Source: Lachnospiraceae bacterium UBA1755 (lineage in GTDB: Bacteria; Bacillota; Clostridia; Lachnospirales; Lachnospiraceae). Taken from it: 9,422 bases of DNA. The stretch spans positions 1,074 through 10,495 of the forward strand of contig DCHJ01000060.1 in the NCBI GenBank assembly GCA_002314805.1. Direction: 5' to 3'. The notes under the pieces were generated by a model. That model was not told the DNA's origin, made no database searches, and was given only the letters and a program-made list of their open reading frames with translations. The number at the start of each line of letters is the position of its first letter. Positions within the stretch are counted from its first letter, which is position 1. Below are positions 1-5,794 of the stretch, in pieces. A program made the position numbers and the translations under genes.

Positions 1-1
1 C

Positions 2-301
2 CTTGCCACCACAGGAGACGGAAACGGCAATGGAAACGGAAGCGGCTCCGGTGGTGGCAATGGAAGCGGAAGCGGTTCAGGCGGCGGCAGCGGGAGCGGA
101 AGCGGCTCTGACAATGGCACCGGTGGTGACGGCGAAGATGAAACTATCCCGGATCATTCTCAGGACATGATAGATATCAGAGACAATATATCAGATATAA
201 CTTCGACATCCGACCCCGCAGACCATAACGGTGGTACTTCATCCGACAGCAAGCCTCCATGTGTCCTGAAGCGTCTCTGGGGGCAAATTTCACTTGAATA
301 A
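2..301 (+). CDS. C-terminal fragment of an unrecognised protein with a Gly/Ser-rich tail (5' end outside window)
   Basis: The frame beginning at base 2 is open to a TAA at 299-301 and gives the last 99 residues of a protein that starts before the window. The first ~45 residues are low-complexity Gly/Ser/Asn (runs such as GSGSGSGGGSGSGSGSDN). They are followed by an acidic, Ser/Thr/Asp-rich stretch and a short end with a basic/aromatic patch (VLKRLWGQISLE). No catalytic motif, membrane segment or sorting signal is visible. I do not recognise the family. In sporulating Clostridia the gene just upstream of divIC is often yabQ or another spore-cortex gene, but nothing in this tail confirms that. 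The tail looks like a flexible linker or disordered extension. The competing frames are interrupted by stops, which supports this reading frame. Confidence 0.55.
   Translation, partial: LATTGDGNGNGNGSGSGGGNGSGSGSGGGSGSGSGSDNGTGGDGEDETIPDHSQDMIDIRDNISDITSTSDPADHNGGTSSDSKPPCVLKRLWGQISLE
14..135 (+). repeat. Degenerate GGAAGCGG/GGCGGC-type tandem repeat encoding Gly-Ser-Asn linker
   Basis: Imperfect short tandem units (variants of GGAAGCGG, GGTGGTGGCAAT and GGCGGCGGCAGC) make up this stretch. They are in frame with the C-terminal fragment at 2-301 and encode its Gly/Ser/Asn-rich segment. Units vary at codon third positions, so it is an old or drifting repeat rather than a perfect microsatellite. 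Slippage could still vary its length between strains. Confidence 0.6.
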
Positions 302-322
302 TACCCACGTATGGCTTAATAT
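294..322 (+). promoter_or_regulatory. Candidate promoter for divIC-tilS-hpt, placed for a leaderless or near-leaderless start
   Basis: TTGAAT (294-299, 4/6 to the -35 consensus) is followed after exactly 17 bases by TAATAT (317-322, 4/6 to the -10 consensus). The expected transcription start is about 329-330, which coincides with the divIC ATG at 330. That gene has no Shine-Dalgarno sequence upstream, so the geometry would suit a leaderless mRNA. The -35 box overlaps the stop codon of the upstream gene. Both boxes are imperfect, so this is only a candidate. Confidence 0.3.
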
Positions 323-329
323 TTAGATT

Positions 330-638
330 ATGAGCAATGTCAGAAGAAAACGTACAGACAGGGGAAGTAACAAGGTAGCGATAGTTGCGGTTACTGTTGT
401 TGTTGCCAGTCTTGCAGTGGTGCTCGCTATCCGTGTGGGCAGGCTCAAGGCCAGGCAGCAGCAATACCTGGAGAAGGAACAGGCACTCATAGCACAGGTC
501 GCGCAGGAGGAAGAACGGGCGCAGAAGCTGGAGGAGTACCGTGTTTACGTGCAGACCAAGGAGCACATCGAAAAGGTGGCTAAGGAAAAGCTTGGTCTTA
601 TTGGTCGTGATGAAAAGGCGGTCAAGCCTAACGAATAG
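330..638 (+). CDS. divIC: Septum formation initiator, DivIC/FtsL-like cell-division protein
   Basis: This is a 102-residue bitopic membrane protein of the DivIC/FtsL (septum formation initiator) family, expected to act with FtsL and DivIB in the divisome at the septal membrane. It has a short basic cytoplasmic N-terminus (MSNVRRKRTDRG), one transmembrane helix at about residues 16-35, and a charged heptad-like coiled coil at about 36-72. It also has the characteristic extracytoplasmic C-terminal motif KEHIEKVAKEKLGL at 77-90. Length is normal for the family. The ATG at 330 is the first start after an in-frame TAG at 324-326, so it cannot begin further upstream. There is no recognisable Shine-Dalgarno sequence in the 20 bases before it, which is unusual here. 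It lies 11 bases before tilS and heads the tilS-hpt operon, as in many Bacillota. FtsL itself is the main alternative; the position next to tilS favours DivIC. Confidence 0.85.
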   Translation: MSNVRRKRTDRGSNKVAIVAVTVVVASLAVVLAIRVGRLKARQQQYLEKEQALIAQVAQEEERAQKLEEYRVYVQTKEHIEKVAKEKLGLIGRDEKAVKPNE

Positions 639-649
639 GGGGCAGGTAT

Positions 650-2029
650 ATGCAGAATACAGTAAGAGATACGATTCTGGAGAACCATATGCTCAGCCGG
701 GGAGATAGATGCATCATAGGAGTCAGCGGAGGTGCTGATTCCATGGGTCTGCTCCATGCTTTGATACGTCTTAACGGGCTGTTTAAGGTCAATTACAGGG
801 TCGTGCACGTGCACCATGGTCTGAGAGGAGCCGAGGCGGACAGGGATGCCAATTTCGTACGCAGTACCTGTGCGAGATACAATATCCCATGCAAGATCAT
901 TGAGGTCAACGTGAAGGATTTTGCGAGCAAGCACAAGCTGTCTATTGAGGAGGCTGCAAGATATCTGAGGTATCAGGCGTTTGAGACGGAGGCACAGCGC
1001 TGGGAGATGGAAGAGGATACCCAGAAGCAGGTGCTCATCGCGGTCGCTCACAATAAAGAGGATAATGCGGAGACCATACTTATGCAGCTTGCCCGCGGCA
1101 GCGGACTAAAAGGAATATCGGGCATGGCTCCGGTGCGCGGCAGGATCATCCGGCCGCTTCTGGATATCAGCCGTTCTCAGATCGAGGCCTATCTGGTCAA
1201 GGAAGAGGAGAGCTGGATCAGCGATTCAACCAATGAGGAGAGCGATTATACACGCAACCGTGTCCGTCATGACATACTTCCTCTTTTCGTTGGAGAGATC
1301 AATACCGGTGCAGTAGATAATATCACGAGAGCAGGCAAGCTGGTGGGGCAGGCCGATCAGTACATCACGAAGACTGCCGAGAGCATACTCGATGTGATAA
1401 TGAGGAAACGCGGAGGATCCTATGAGATCCCGGTGGATGAGTTCAGGAAGCAGGATCCGATCATCCGCACATATGTGATCAAGCTGCTGATAGGTATGGT
1501 CAACAGGTCGATGAAGAACATCACCTCAAGACATATCGAGGATATCGTGGCATTGGCTGATTCTGAGACCGGGAAGCGTATTGACCTGCCGTACAGACTT
1601 GCAGCGGAACGGACTTACGAGACCATACGTGTATACAGGAAGGAAGCCGGCTCCGGCGAGGACACAGGAGAAGAACCGGAAAACAGCGGCAAGTTTATAT
1701 TCCGCACCTTTCCGTACAGAGGTGAAAAGGCTCCTGAAGGCAAGTACGTAAAGTGGTTTGATTACGATAAGATAGATGATCTCATGGAGATACGGTACCG
1801 CATGTCGGGAGATACGCTGGAACTCAAGGGAGTAGGTACAAAGGCGCTGCGTACATATCTCACGGATGCCAAGGTGCCGCAGGATAAGCGGGATCAGATA
1901 CTGCTTGTAGCTGCGGGAAGTCATGTGATGTGGCTTGTAGGATATCGCATCAGCGAGAGATATAAGGTTGATAAGCATACGGAGATAGTGCTTGAAATAA
2001 GATACGAGGAAGGGGAGCAGGATGGCTGA
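650..2029 (+). CDS. tilS: tRNA(Ile)-lysidine synthetase TilS
   Basis: TilS is an ATP-dependent ligase that attaches lysine to C34 of the CAU-anticodon tRNA-Ile, so that it is charged with Ile and reads AUA. It is cytoplasmic and essential in most bacteria. The 459-residue protein shows the N-type ATP pyrophosphatase loop SGGADS at 26-31, the HHGLRG motif at 55-60, and AHNKEDNAETILMQLARGSG from residue 133. It also has RPLLDISRSQIEAYL (~168-182) and the D-x-T-N...RNRVRHDILP segment (192-211). The C-terminal TilS substrate-binding domain is present with GVGTKALRTYL and the VGYRISERYKV end. A Shine-Dalgarno (AGGGGG, 637-642) overlaps the divIC stop and sits 7 bases before the ATG. ATA codons are common throughout this window, which fits the need for this enzyme. 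It overlaps hpt by 8 bases, indicating translational coupling. Confidence 0.97.
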   Translation: MQNTVRDTILENHMLSRGDRCIIGVSGGADSMGLLHALIRLNGLFKVNYRVVHVHHGLRGAEADRDANFVRSTCARYNIPCKIIEVNVKDFASKHKLSIEEAARYLRYQAFETEAQRWEMEEDTQKQVLIAVAHNKEDNAETILMQLARGSGLKGISGMAPVRGRIIRPLLDISRSQIEAYLVKEEESWISDSTNEESDYTRNRVRHDILPLFVGEINTGAVDNITRAGKLVGQADQYITKTAESILDVIMRKRGGSYEIPVDEFRKQDPIIRTYVIKLLIGMVNRSMKNITSRHIEDIVALADSETGKRIDLPYRLAAERTYETIRVYRKEAGSGEDTGEEPENSGKFIFRTFPYRGEKAPEGKYVKWFDYDKIDDLMEIRYRMSGDTLELKGVGTKALRTYLTDAKVPQDKRDQILLVAAGSHVMWLVGYRISERYKVDKHTEIVLEIRYEEGEQDG

Positions 2030-2549
2030 GCACATACGGGTGCTTCTTACAGAGGAGCAGGTAGACAGAAGGATCGCAGAAGTAGCACAGGAGATCAACA
2101 AAGATTACGAGGGAGAGCCGATACATCTTATCTGCATACTCAAGGGCGGAGCGATGTTTATGTGCGAGCTGGCAAAGCGGCTTACCGGTGATGTGAGCTT
2201 TGACTTCATGGATGTATCCAGCTACGGATCGGGCACCGAGTCAACCGGCGTGGTAAAGATCATCAAGGATCTTGATGAGGACATCGCAGGTCGCAATCTC
2301 ATCATCGTGGAGGATATTATCGATACAGGGAGGACACTCAAAAATCTGAAGCTGCTTCTTGAGCAGCGGCATCCGGCGAGCATCCGGCTGTGCACGATGC
2401 TGGACAAGCCGTCACGACGCGTGGAGAAGGAAGTACATGTCGATTATAAGTGCTTTGAGATCCCGGATGAATTCGTGGTGGGATATGGTCTTGATTATGA
2501 CCAGAAGTATCGCAGCCTGCCTTACATCGGAGTGGTTGAGTTTGAATAA
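2022..2549 (+). CDS. hpt: Hypoxanthine-guanine phosphoribosyltransferase
   Basis: This is a purine-salvage enzyme that joins hypoxanthine or guanine to PRPP to give IMP or GMP in the cytoplasm. The 175-residue length is standard for bacterial HPRT. Visible landmarks are LKGG (40-43, PPi-binding loop), the flexible-loop region DVSSYGSGTESTG (64-76), and the PRPP loop VEDIIDTGRT (96-105) with its two acidic residues. Also present are LDKPSRR (128-134 region) and the purine-contacting FVVGYGLDYDQKYRSLPYIG end (151-170). The ATG lies inside the tilS 3' end (8-base overlap) and is preceded by a purine-rich Shine-Dalgarno (GAGGAAGGGG, ~2006-2014). The tilS-hpt pair is a classic Bacillota arrangement. 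Here it is closed by an intrinsic terminator, and the ftsH gene that often follows is absent. Confidence 0.95.
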   Translation: MAEHIRVLLTEEQVDRRIAEVAQEINKDYEGEPIHLICILKGGAMFMCELAKRLTGDVSFDFMDVSSYGSGTESTGVVKIIKDLDEDIAGRNLIIVEDIIDTGRTLKNLKLLLEQRHPASIRLCTMLDKPSRRVEKEVHVDYKCFEIPDEFVVGYGLDYDQKYRSLPYIGVVEFE

Positions 2550-2573
2550 GCTCAGCAGGCAGTACACTAATTC

Positions 2574-2604
2574 GGGCGTTTGCGCAGCAGCAAATGCCCT
2601 TTTT
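2574..2604 (+). terminator. Intrinsic terminator after hpt
   Basis: A 10-bp stem, GGGCGTTTGC (2574-2583) pairing with GCAAATGCCC (2590-2599), has one G-U wobble and the six-base loop GCAGCA. It is followed at once by five T residues (2600-2604). It ends the divIC-tilS-hpt operon 25 bases after the hpt stop. Its T-tract is only four bases before the Shine-Dalgarno of the next gene, so it could also act as an attenuator for that gene. Confidence 0.88.
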
Positions 2605-2608
2605 ATAT

Positions 2609-2616
2609 AAGGAGGG
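2609..2616 (+). promoter_or_regulatory. Strong Shine-Dalgarno that fixes a GTG start for the GH13 gene
   Basis: AAGGAGGG is a near-perfect match to the anti-Shine-Dalgarno sequence and lies 9 bases before the GTG at 2626. No in-frame ATG occurs between the site and the conserved N-terminus of the enzyme. The nearby TTG at 2618 is out of frame, so GTG is the supported start. Confidence 0.8.
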
Positions 2617-2625
2617 ATTGCGGGA

Positions 2626-4206
2626 GTGAAAGAAGACGGATTTGCCGGCCACGGCAGATTGGAATTTGATACCCCCGGATGGTCCAGGGGAGCCATATTT
2701 TACCAGATATTCGTTGACCGGTTCTTTAACGGCGGGGGAAGCAATGACGTAAAAGACGGTGAATATACATATATGGATGTGAGCACCAGACACAAGGAAT
2801 GGAATGATCTCCCCGAAAGCTTTGACGTTGCCAATTTTCACGGAGGCGATCTGGAGGGGGTGATCCGCAAGCTGGATTATCTTGAGTCTCTCAGTGTGGA
2901 GGCGATCTATCTTAATCCGGTATTCTGCTCACCCTCCAATCATAAGTATGATACCGAGGATTATTATCATGTTGACCCGCATTTCGGAGGCAATGAAGCG
3001 CTGGAAAGGCTTTGCAAAGAAGTGCACAGGAGGGGCATGAAGATAATCCTGGACGGCGTTTTCAATCATTGCAGCGACCGTAACCCCTGGACCGGGATCG
3101 GTGAATACTTCCGCAGGGACGAGAAGGGAGAGCCGGAATGCTGGTGGGGCAACAAGACACTGCCCAAGCTCAACTATGACGACTGCGGGAAACTGGTTGA
3201 TGAAGTGATGGAAATTGCAAAGTTCTGGCTCAGGGAACCCTACCGCATAGACGGATGGAGGCTGGATGTGGCAGCCGACCTGGGACACAGTGAAGAATTC
3301 AATCACAGCTTCTGGAAGCGGTTCCGTAACGAGGTAAAGAGCGTCAACCCGGATGCGCTGATACTTGCAGAGCATTACGGAGATGCATCGGCATGGCTTA
3401 AAGGCGATGAATGGGACAGCATCATGAATTATGACGGATTCATGGAGCCTGTGAGTGCATTCCTTACAGGGATGGAGAAACACAGCGATGCCCTGGATGA
3501 AGACGCAATGGGTGACGGAGAGAGATTTAAGAGGACCATAGAGCGCGTGGAAGCTGCCTTGCCAAGATGCAGTGTACTCAGTGCGATGAACGAGCTGGAC
3601 AATCATGACCATTCCAGATTCCTTACACGCACCAATCATGTTGCAGGCAGACTGGCTTCTCTCGGCAGCGAAGCAGCGACAGAAGGTACCAATATATGCT
3701 TTTTGCGCCAGGCACAGGTGCTGCAGTTTACATTAAGCGGTGCACCGACTATATATTACGGGGATGAGGCAGGGGTCACGGGCTTTACGGATCCCGATAG
3801 CCGCCGGGATTATCCATGGGGTAAAGAAGATCAGGAGTGCCTGGAATTCTGCAGAGGTATTGCACAAATACATAGATCCATTCAGACCCTTAAAACAGGA
3901 GATATGAAGTGGCTTGCTGCACAAAAAAATCTGATTGCGTATGCCAGGATCCCGGCTGAAGGTGAGACCGGTGCACGGGTGATCACTATCGTGCATACCG
4001 GAGAAGACGAGTTTGATGTCGGCATACCTGTTGAGGCAGCGGGATTAAAGGACGGAGATACGGTTCGGGGGCTCCTCTATACAGACTGCTGGAATTATGG
4101 CTTCAGGGGAAGCGAGATGACCGTCAGGGACGGCATGCTTATATTCCGGGTAAAACCGCACGGTGCATATGTGCTTGCCGACACGGCACAGCCAACGCGG
4201 CAGTAA
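2626..4206 (+). CDS. GH13 alpha-glycosidase (neopullulanase / cyclomaltodextrinase / maltodextrin glucosidase-like)
   Basis: This 526-residue alpha-amylase-family (GH13) hydrolase is expected to cut alpha-1,4 (and perhaps alpha-1,6) bonds in imported maltodextrins. There is no signal peptide, so it is probably cytoplasmic. The (beta/alpha)8 barrel starts directly at IFYQIFVDRFFNG (~24-36). Conserved regions are region I DGVFNH (143-148), region II GWRLDVAAD with nucleophile Asp214, region III LILAEH with acid/base Glu249, and region IV ELDNHD (323-328) with Asp328. PTIYYGDEAG (375-383) is also conserved. The catalytic triad is therefore complete. An N-terminal CBM34-type domain, common in neopullulanases and cyclomaltodextrinases, seems to be absent. 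A C-terminal beta-domain is present. The start is GTG with a strong Shine-Dalgarno. The two following sugar O-acetyltransferase-like genes suggest a small carbohydrate module. Exact substrate and GH13 subfamily cannot be read from the sequence. Confidence 0.9.
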   Translation: MKEDGFAGHGRLEFDTPGWSRGAIFYQIFVDRFFNGGGSNDVKDGEYTYMDVSTRHKEWNDLPESFDVANFHGGDLEGVIRKLDYLESLSVEAIYLNPVFCSPSNHKYDTEDYYHVDPHFGGNEALERLCKEVHRRGMKIILDGVFNHCSDRNPWTGIGEYFRRDEKGEPECWWGNKTLPKLNYDDCGKLVDEVMEIAKFWLREPYRIDGWRLDVAADLGHSEEFNHSFWKRFRNEVKSVNPDALILAEHYGDASAWLKGDEWDSIMNYDGFMEPVSAFLTGMEKHSDALDEDAMGDGERFKRTIERVEAALPRCSVLSAMNELDNHDHSRFLTRTNHVAGRLASLGSEAATEGTNICFLRQAQVLQFTLSGAPTIYYGDEAGVTGFTDPDSRRDYPWGKEDQECLEFCRGIAQIHRSIQTLKTGDMKWLAAQKNLIAYARIPAEGETGARVITIVHTGEDEFDVGIPVEAAGLKDGDTVRGLLYTDCWNYGFRGSEMTVRDGMLIFRVKPHGAYVLADTAQPTRQ

Positions 4207-4263
4207 GAAAACGCCCGGATGAGAGCTGTGTATAAATAAGACAGAAAGAAACGAGGACAAGAA

Positions 4264-4866
4264 ATGAAACCTTTTGAAGGAATTGAATATGATCATGAGG
4301 AATTTGCCAAATGTATGAGGGGTGAACGCTATGATGCGGATTTCAAGGGCAGAAATGCGGCTCATCAGGAAGCCAACGATATCTGCTGGGAGTTCAATAA
4401 TCTGCGTCCGTCCGATGAGGCAGGCAGAGAGGCACTCATCCGGAAGCTGTTTGGCAAAGTGGGTGAGAAGCCCTATGTCGAGCCTTTCATATGGGTTGGC
4501 TTCGGTTTTAATATTGAGGTAGGCGACAGGTTCTTTGCCAATAACAGCTGCAATTTCATGGATCCGGGAAAGATCACCTTCGGCAATGATGTATATATCG
4601 GACCCAACTGCGGCTTCTATACCGCGCACCATCCCACACACTGGAAGGAGCGCAATGAGGGCTATGAATGGGCCAGACCGATAACCGTGGGAGACAATGT
4701 CTGGTTTGGCGGCAATGTGGTGGTCTGTCCGGGAGTAACCATCGGAAGCAACGTAGTTATCGGAGCCGGTTCAGTAGTTGTACATGATATCCCGGATAAC
4801 TGTATGGCGGCAGGCAATCCCTGCGAAGTAAAAAAGCAGCTTCCGACAGATGAGAAATACGAGTGA
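4264..4866 (+). CDS. Maltose/galactoside O-acetyltransferase-like LbH protein (first of two)
   Basis: This 200-residue left-handed beta-helix acyltransferase probably moves an acetyl group from acetyl-CoA to a hydroxyl of a sugar such as maltose, glucose or a galactoside. It is expected to form cytoplasmic trimers. The N-terminal Mac domain is recognisable (CMRGERYDADF, then ANDICWEFNNL, ~17-48). Hexapeptide repeats follow from about residue 84 (NIEVGDRFF, ITFGNDVYIGPNC) to 172 (VTIGSNVVIGAGSVV). The YTAHHPTH segment carries the probable catalytic His123. The end AAGNPCEVKK is typical of the family. The Shine-Dalgarno is GAGG at 4253-4256, seven bases before the ATG. It begins 57 bases after the GH13 gene with no terminator between, so co-transcription is likely. 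Maltose and galactoside acetyltransferases cannot be told apart here, so no gene symbol is given. Confidence 0.85.
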   Translation: MKPFEGIEYDHEEFAKCMRGERYDADFKGRNAAHQEANDICWEFNNLRPSDEAGREALIRKLFGKVGEKPYVEPFIWVGFGFNIEVGDRFFANNSCNFMDPGKITFGNDVYIGPNCGFYTAHHPTHWKERNEGYEWARPITVGDNVWFGGNVVVCPGVTIGSNVVIGAGSVVVHDIPDNCMAAGNPCEVKKQLPTDEKYE

Positions 4867-4891
4867 GACTGAACGCGCGTCACGCGGCCGC

Positions 4892-4919
4892 TTGACCGGC
4901 ATACATTTGTGAAGATAAC
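4892..4919 (+). promoter_or_regulatory. Candidate promoter for the second acetyltransferase gene
   Basis: TTGACC (4892-4897, 5/6 to consensus) is separated by 16 bases from GATAAC (4914-4919, 4/6). Predicted transcription would start near 4926, just before a stem-loop at 4929-4962 and the Shine-Dalgarno of the gene at 4976. The 109-base gap from the previous gene makes an internal promoter plausible. The -10 box is weak. Confidence 0.3.
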
Positions 4920-4928
4920 AGAATGCAA

Positions 4929-4962
4929 CAGTTTATTAAAGCTGCGTTTCTGCAGTAAACTG
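4929..4962 (+). promoter_or_regulatory. Stem-loop abutting the ribosome-binding site of the second acetyltransferase
   Basis: CAGTTTA (4929-4935) is a perfect inverted match to TAAACTG (4956-4962). Inside it CTGC (4942-4945) pairs with GCAG (4952-4955) around a six-base loop, leaving a six-base bulge on the left strand. The last base of the right arm is the first base of the Shine-Dalgarno GAGAGG (4962-4967). No T-run follows, so it is not a terminator. It may modulate translation or protect the 5' end of the transcript. Confidence 0.4.
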
Positions 4963-4975
4963 AGAGGTAATACAT

Positions 4976-5557
4976 ATGTCAGAAATAGATAAGATGCTGG
5001 CGGGAGAGCCGTATCTGAATGAGAGAGACGGTCTGCCGGAAATGCATATCAGATGCTGCCGTCTGTGTCAGCAGTTCAACAATTCAGATCCTGCCGACAG
5101 GGAAGGTGAGATGAGGATACTGAAGGAGCTCTGTCCCCATATTCAGGACGATACAGTGCTAAAGCGCCCGATACAGTTTGATTATGCACAGTTCACCAGA
5201 TTCGGCAGGCGGGTATTTGTTAATTACAACTTTGTATGCATGGATACTGCGTGGATAACCATCGGAGATGATGTACTCATCGGACCAAACTGCACACTGG
5301 CAGCCCCGCTCCATCCTATGAAGGCCGAAGAACGGGCGTACAGGGAAGATGAAGACGGCAGGCTCTGGCATGTGGAATTTTCAAAACCGATCACGATAGA
5401 GCATGACTGCTGGATAGGTGCCGGTGTTACTGTATGTGCGGGAGTGACCATCGGCGCGGGCTCTGTTATCGGCGCGGGTTCGGTAGTTACAAGAGATATT
5501 CCTGCAGGCAGCTTTGCGGCAGGGGTACCTGCAAGAGTAATAAAGCATCTTGAGTGA
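4976..5557 (+). CDS. Maltose/galactoside O-acetyltransferase-like LbH protein (second of two)
   Basis: This 193-residue sugar O-acetyltransferase-like protein shares the architecture of its upstream neighbour but is clearly diverged from it. The N-terminal Mac-type segment is DKMLAGEPYLNERDG (~5-19), followed by a Cys-containing helix (RCCRLCQQFNN, 26-36). Hexapeptide repeats run from ITIGDDVLIGPNC (94-106) to ITIEHDCWIGAGVTVCAGVT and VIGAGSVVTRDIPAG. The probable catalytic residue is His113 in LAAPLHPM. The AAGVPARVIKHL end is the classic terminus of the maltose/galactoside acetyltransferase group. A Shine-Dalgarno (GAGAGG, 4962-4967) lies eight bases before the ATG. The tandem position behind the first copy suggests either ancient duplication or two enzymes with different acceptor sugars. 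The sequence does not settle the acceptor. Confidence 0.87.
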   Translation: MSEIDKMLAGEPYLNERDGLPEMHIRCCRLCQQFNNSDPADREGEMRILKELCPHIQDDTVLKRPIQFDYAQFTRFGRRVFVNYNFVCMDTAWITIGDDVLIGPNCTLAAPLHPMKAEERAYREDEDGRLWHVEFSKPITIEHDCWIGAGVTVCAGVTIGAGSVIGAGSVVTRDIPAGSFAAGVPARVIKHLE

Positions 5558-5580
5558 GGGCAGAAACGCAGAGAGGAGAC

Positions 5581-5672
5581 GGCAGCTCTTAAGCTGCCCT
5601 CGGACATCCGGCAGTGCGGGAGAAGGCGCCTGTCAAGGACGCCGGAGTCGGCAGAGCCCTCCCTGACAGGCG
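5581..5672 (+). ncRNA. Candidate structured RNA element (two stem-loops) between the acetyltransferase and asnS
   Basis: Two strong inverted repeats lie in this GC-rich spacer. The first is GGCAGCT (5581-5587) pairing with AGCTGCC (5592-5598) over a CTTA loop. The second has outer arms CGCCTGTCA (5627-5635) and TGACAGGCG (5664-5672), nine perfect pairs. It can be extended inward by AGG/CCT past a CCC bulge, and it encloses a GCCG-GAGT-CGGC hairpin at 5641-5652. Neither is followed by a T-run. With the terminator-like hairpin at 5743-5790 they could form a leader, a 3' UTR structure or a small RNA. I recognise no known riboswitch or T-box consensus here. Base pairing is seen directly; function is inferred. 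Confidence 0.35.
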
Positions 5673-5742
5673 GGGAGATGGTGCTGCGGAAAGCCAAAAA
5701 CAATAGCGGCCAAAAGTTTGCCAACGTTTACTTGACAGAATC

Positions 5743-5794
5743 AAACTGACGCAGCTCAGTTAGAAAAAAACTGTAGAGCAGCGTCAGTTTTGTG
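5743..5794 (+). terminator. Terminator-like stem-loop upstream of asnS
   Basis: AAACTGACGC (5743-5752) and GCGTCAGTTT (5781-5790) form ten perfect pairs. After an A-A mismatch, GCTC (5754-5757) pairs with GAGC (5776-5779), and AGTT/AACT can pair further inside. The right arm runs into TTTTG, so it has a short T-tract. It most likely ends the transcript coming from the acetyltransferase genes. It also lies just before, and across the -35 region of, the extended -10 element at 5793-5801. A role as operator or attenuator for asnS therefore cannot be excluded. The T-tract is short, so termination efficiency is uncertain. Confidence 0.6.

Noticed and set aside
14..135. CRISPR-like or satellite array
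   Set aside because: Units are short, irregular and in frame with a coding Gly/Ser stretch; there are no spacers of constant length.
545..1051. Minus-strand open frame of 168 residues over divIC and tilS
   Set aside because: Antisense to two strongly supported genes, with no family motif and no ribosome-binding site.
4872..4891. Palindromic GC-rich stretch after the first acetyltransferase as a terminator
   Set aside because: The only stem (CGCGT-C-ACGCG) has a one-base loop and no T-tract follows it.
5224..5724. Minus-strand open frame of 166 residues across the second acetyltransferase and the following spacer
   Set aside because: It is the antisense of a gene with clear family motifs, has no recognisable domain, and owes its length to GC-rich sequence with few stops.
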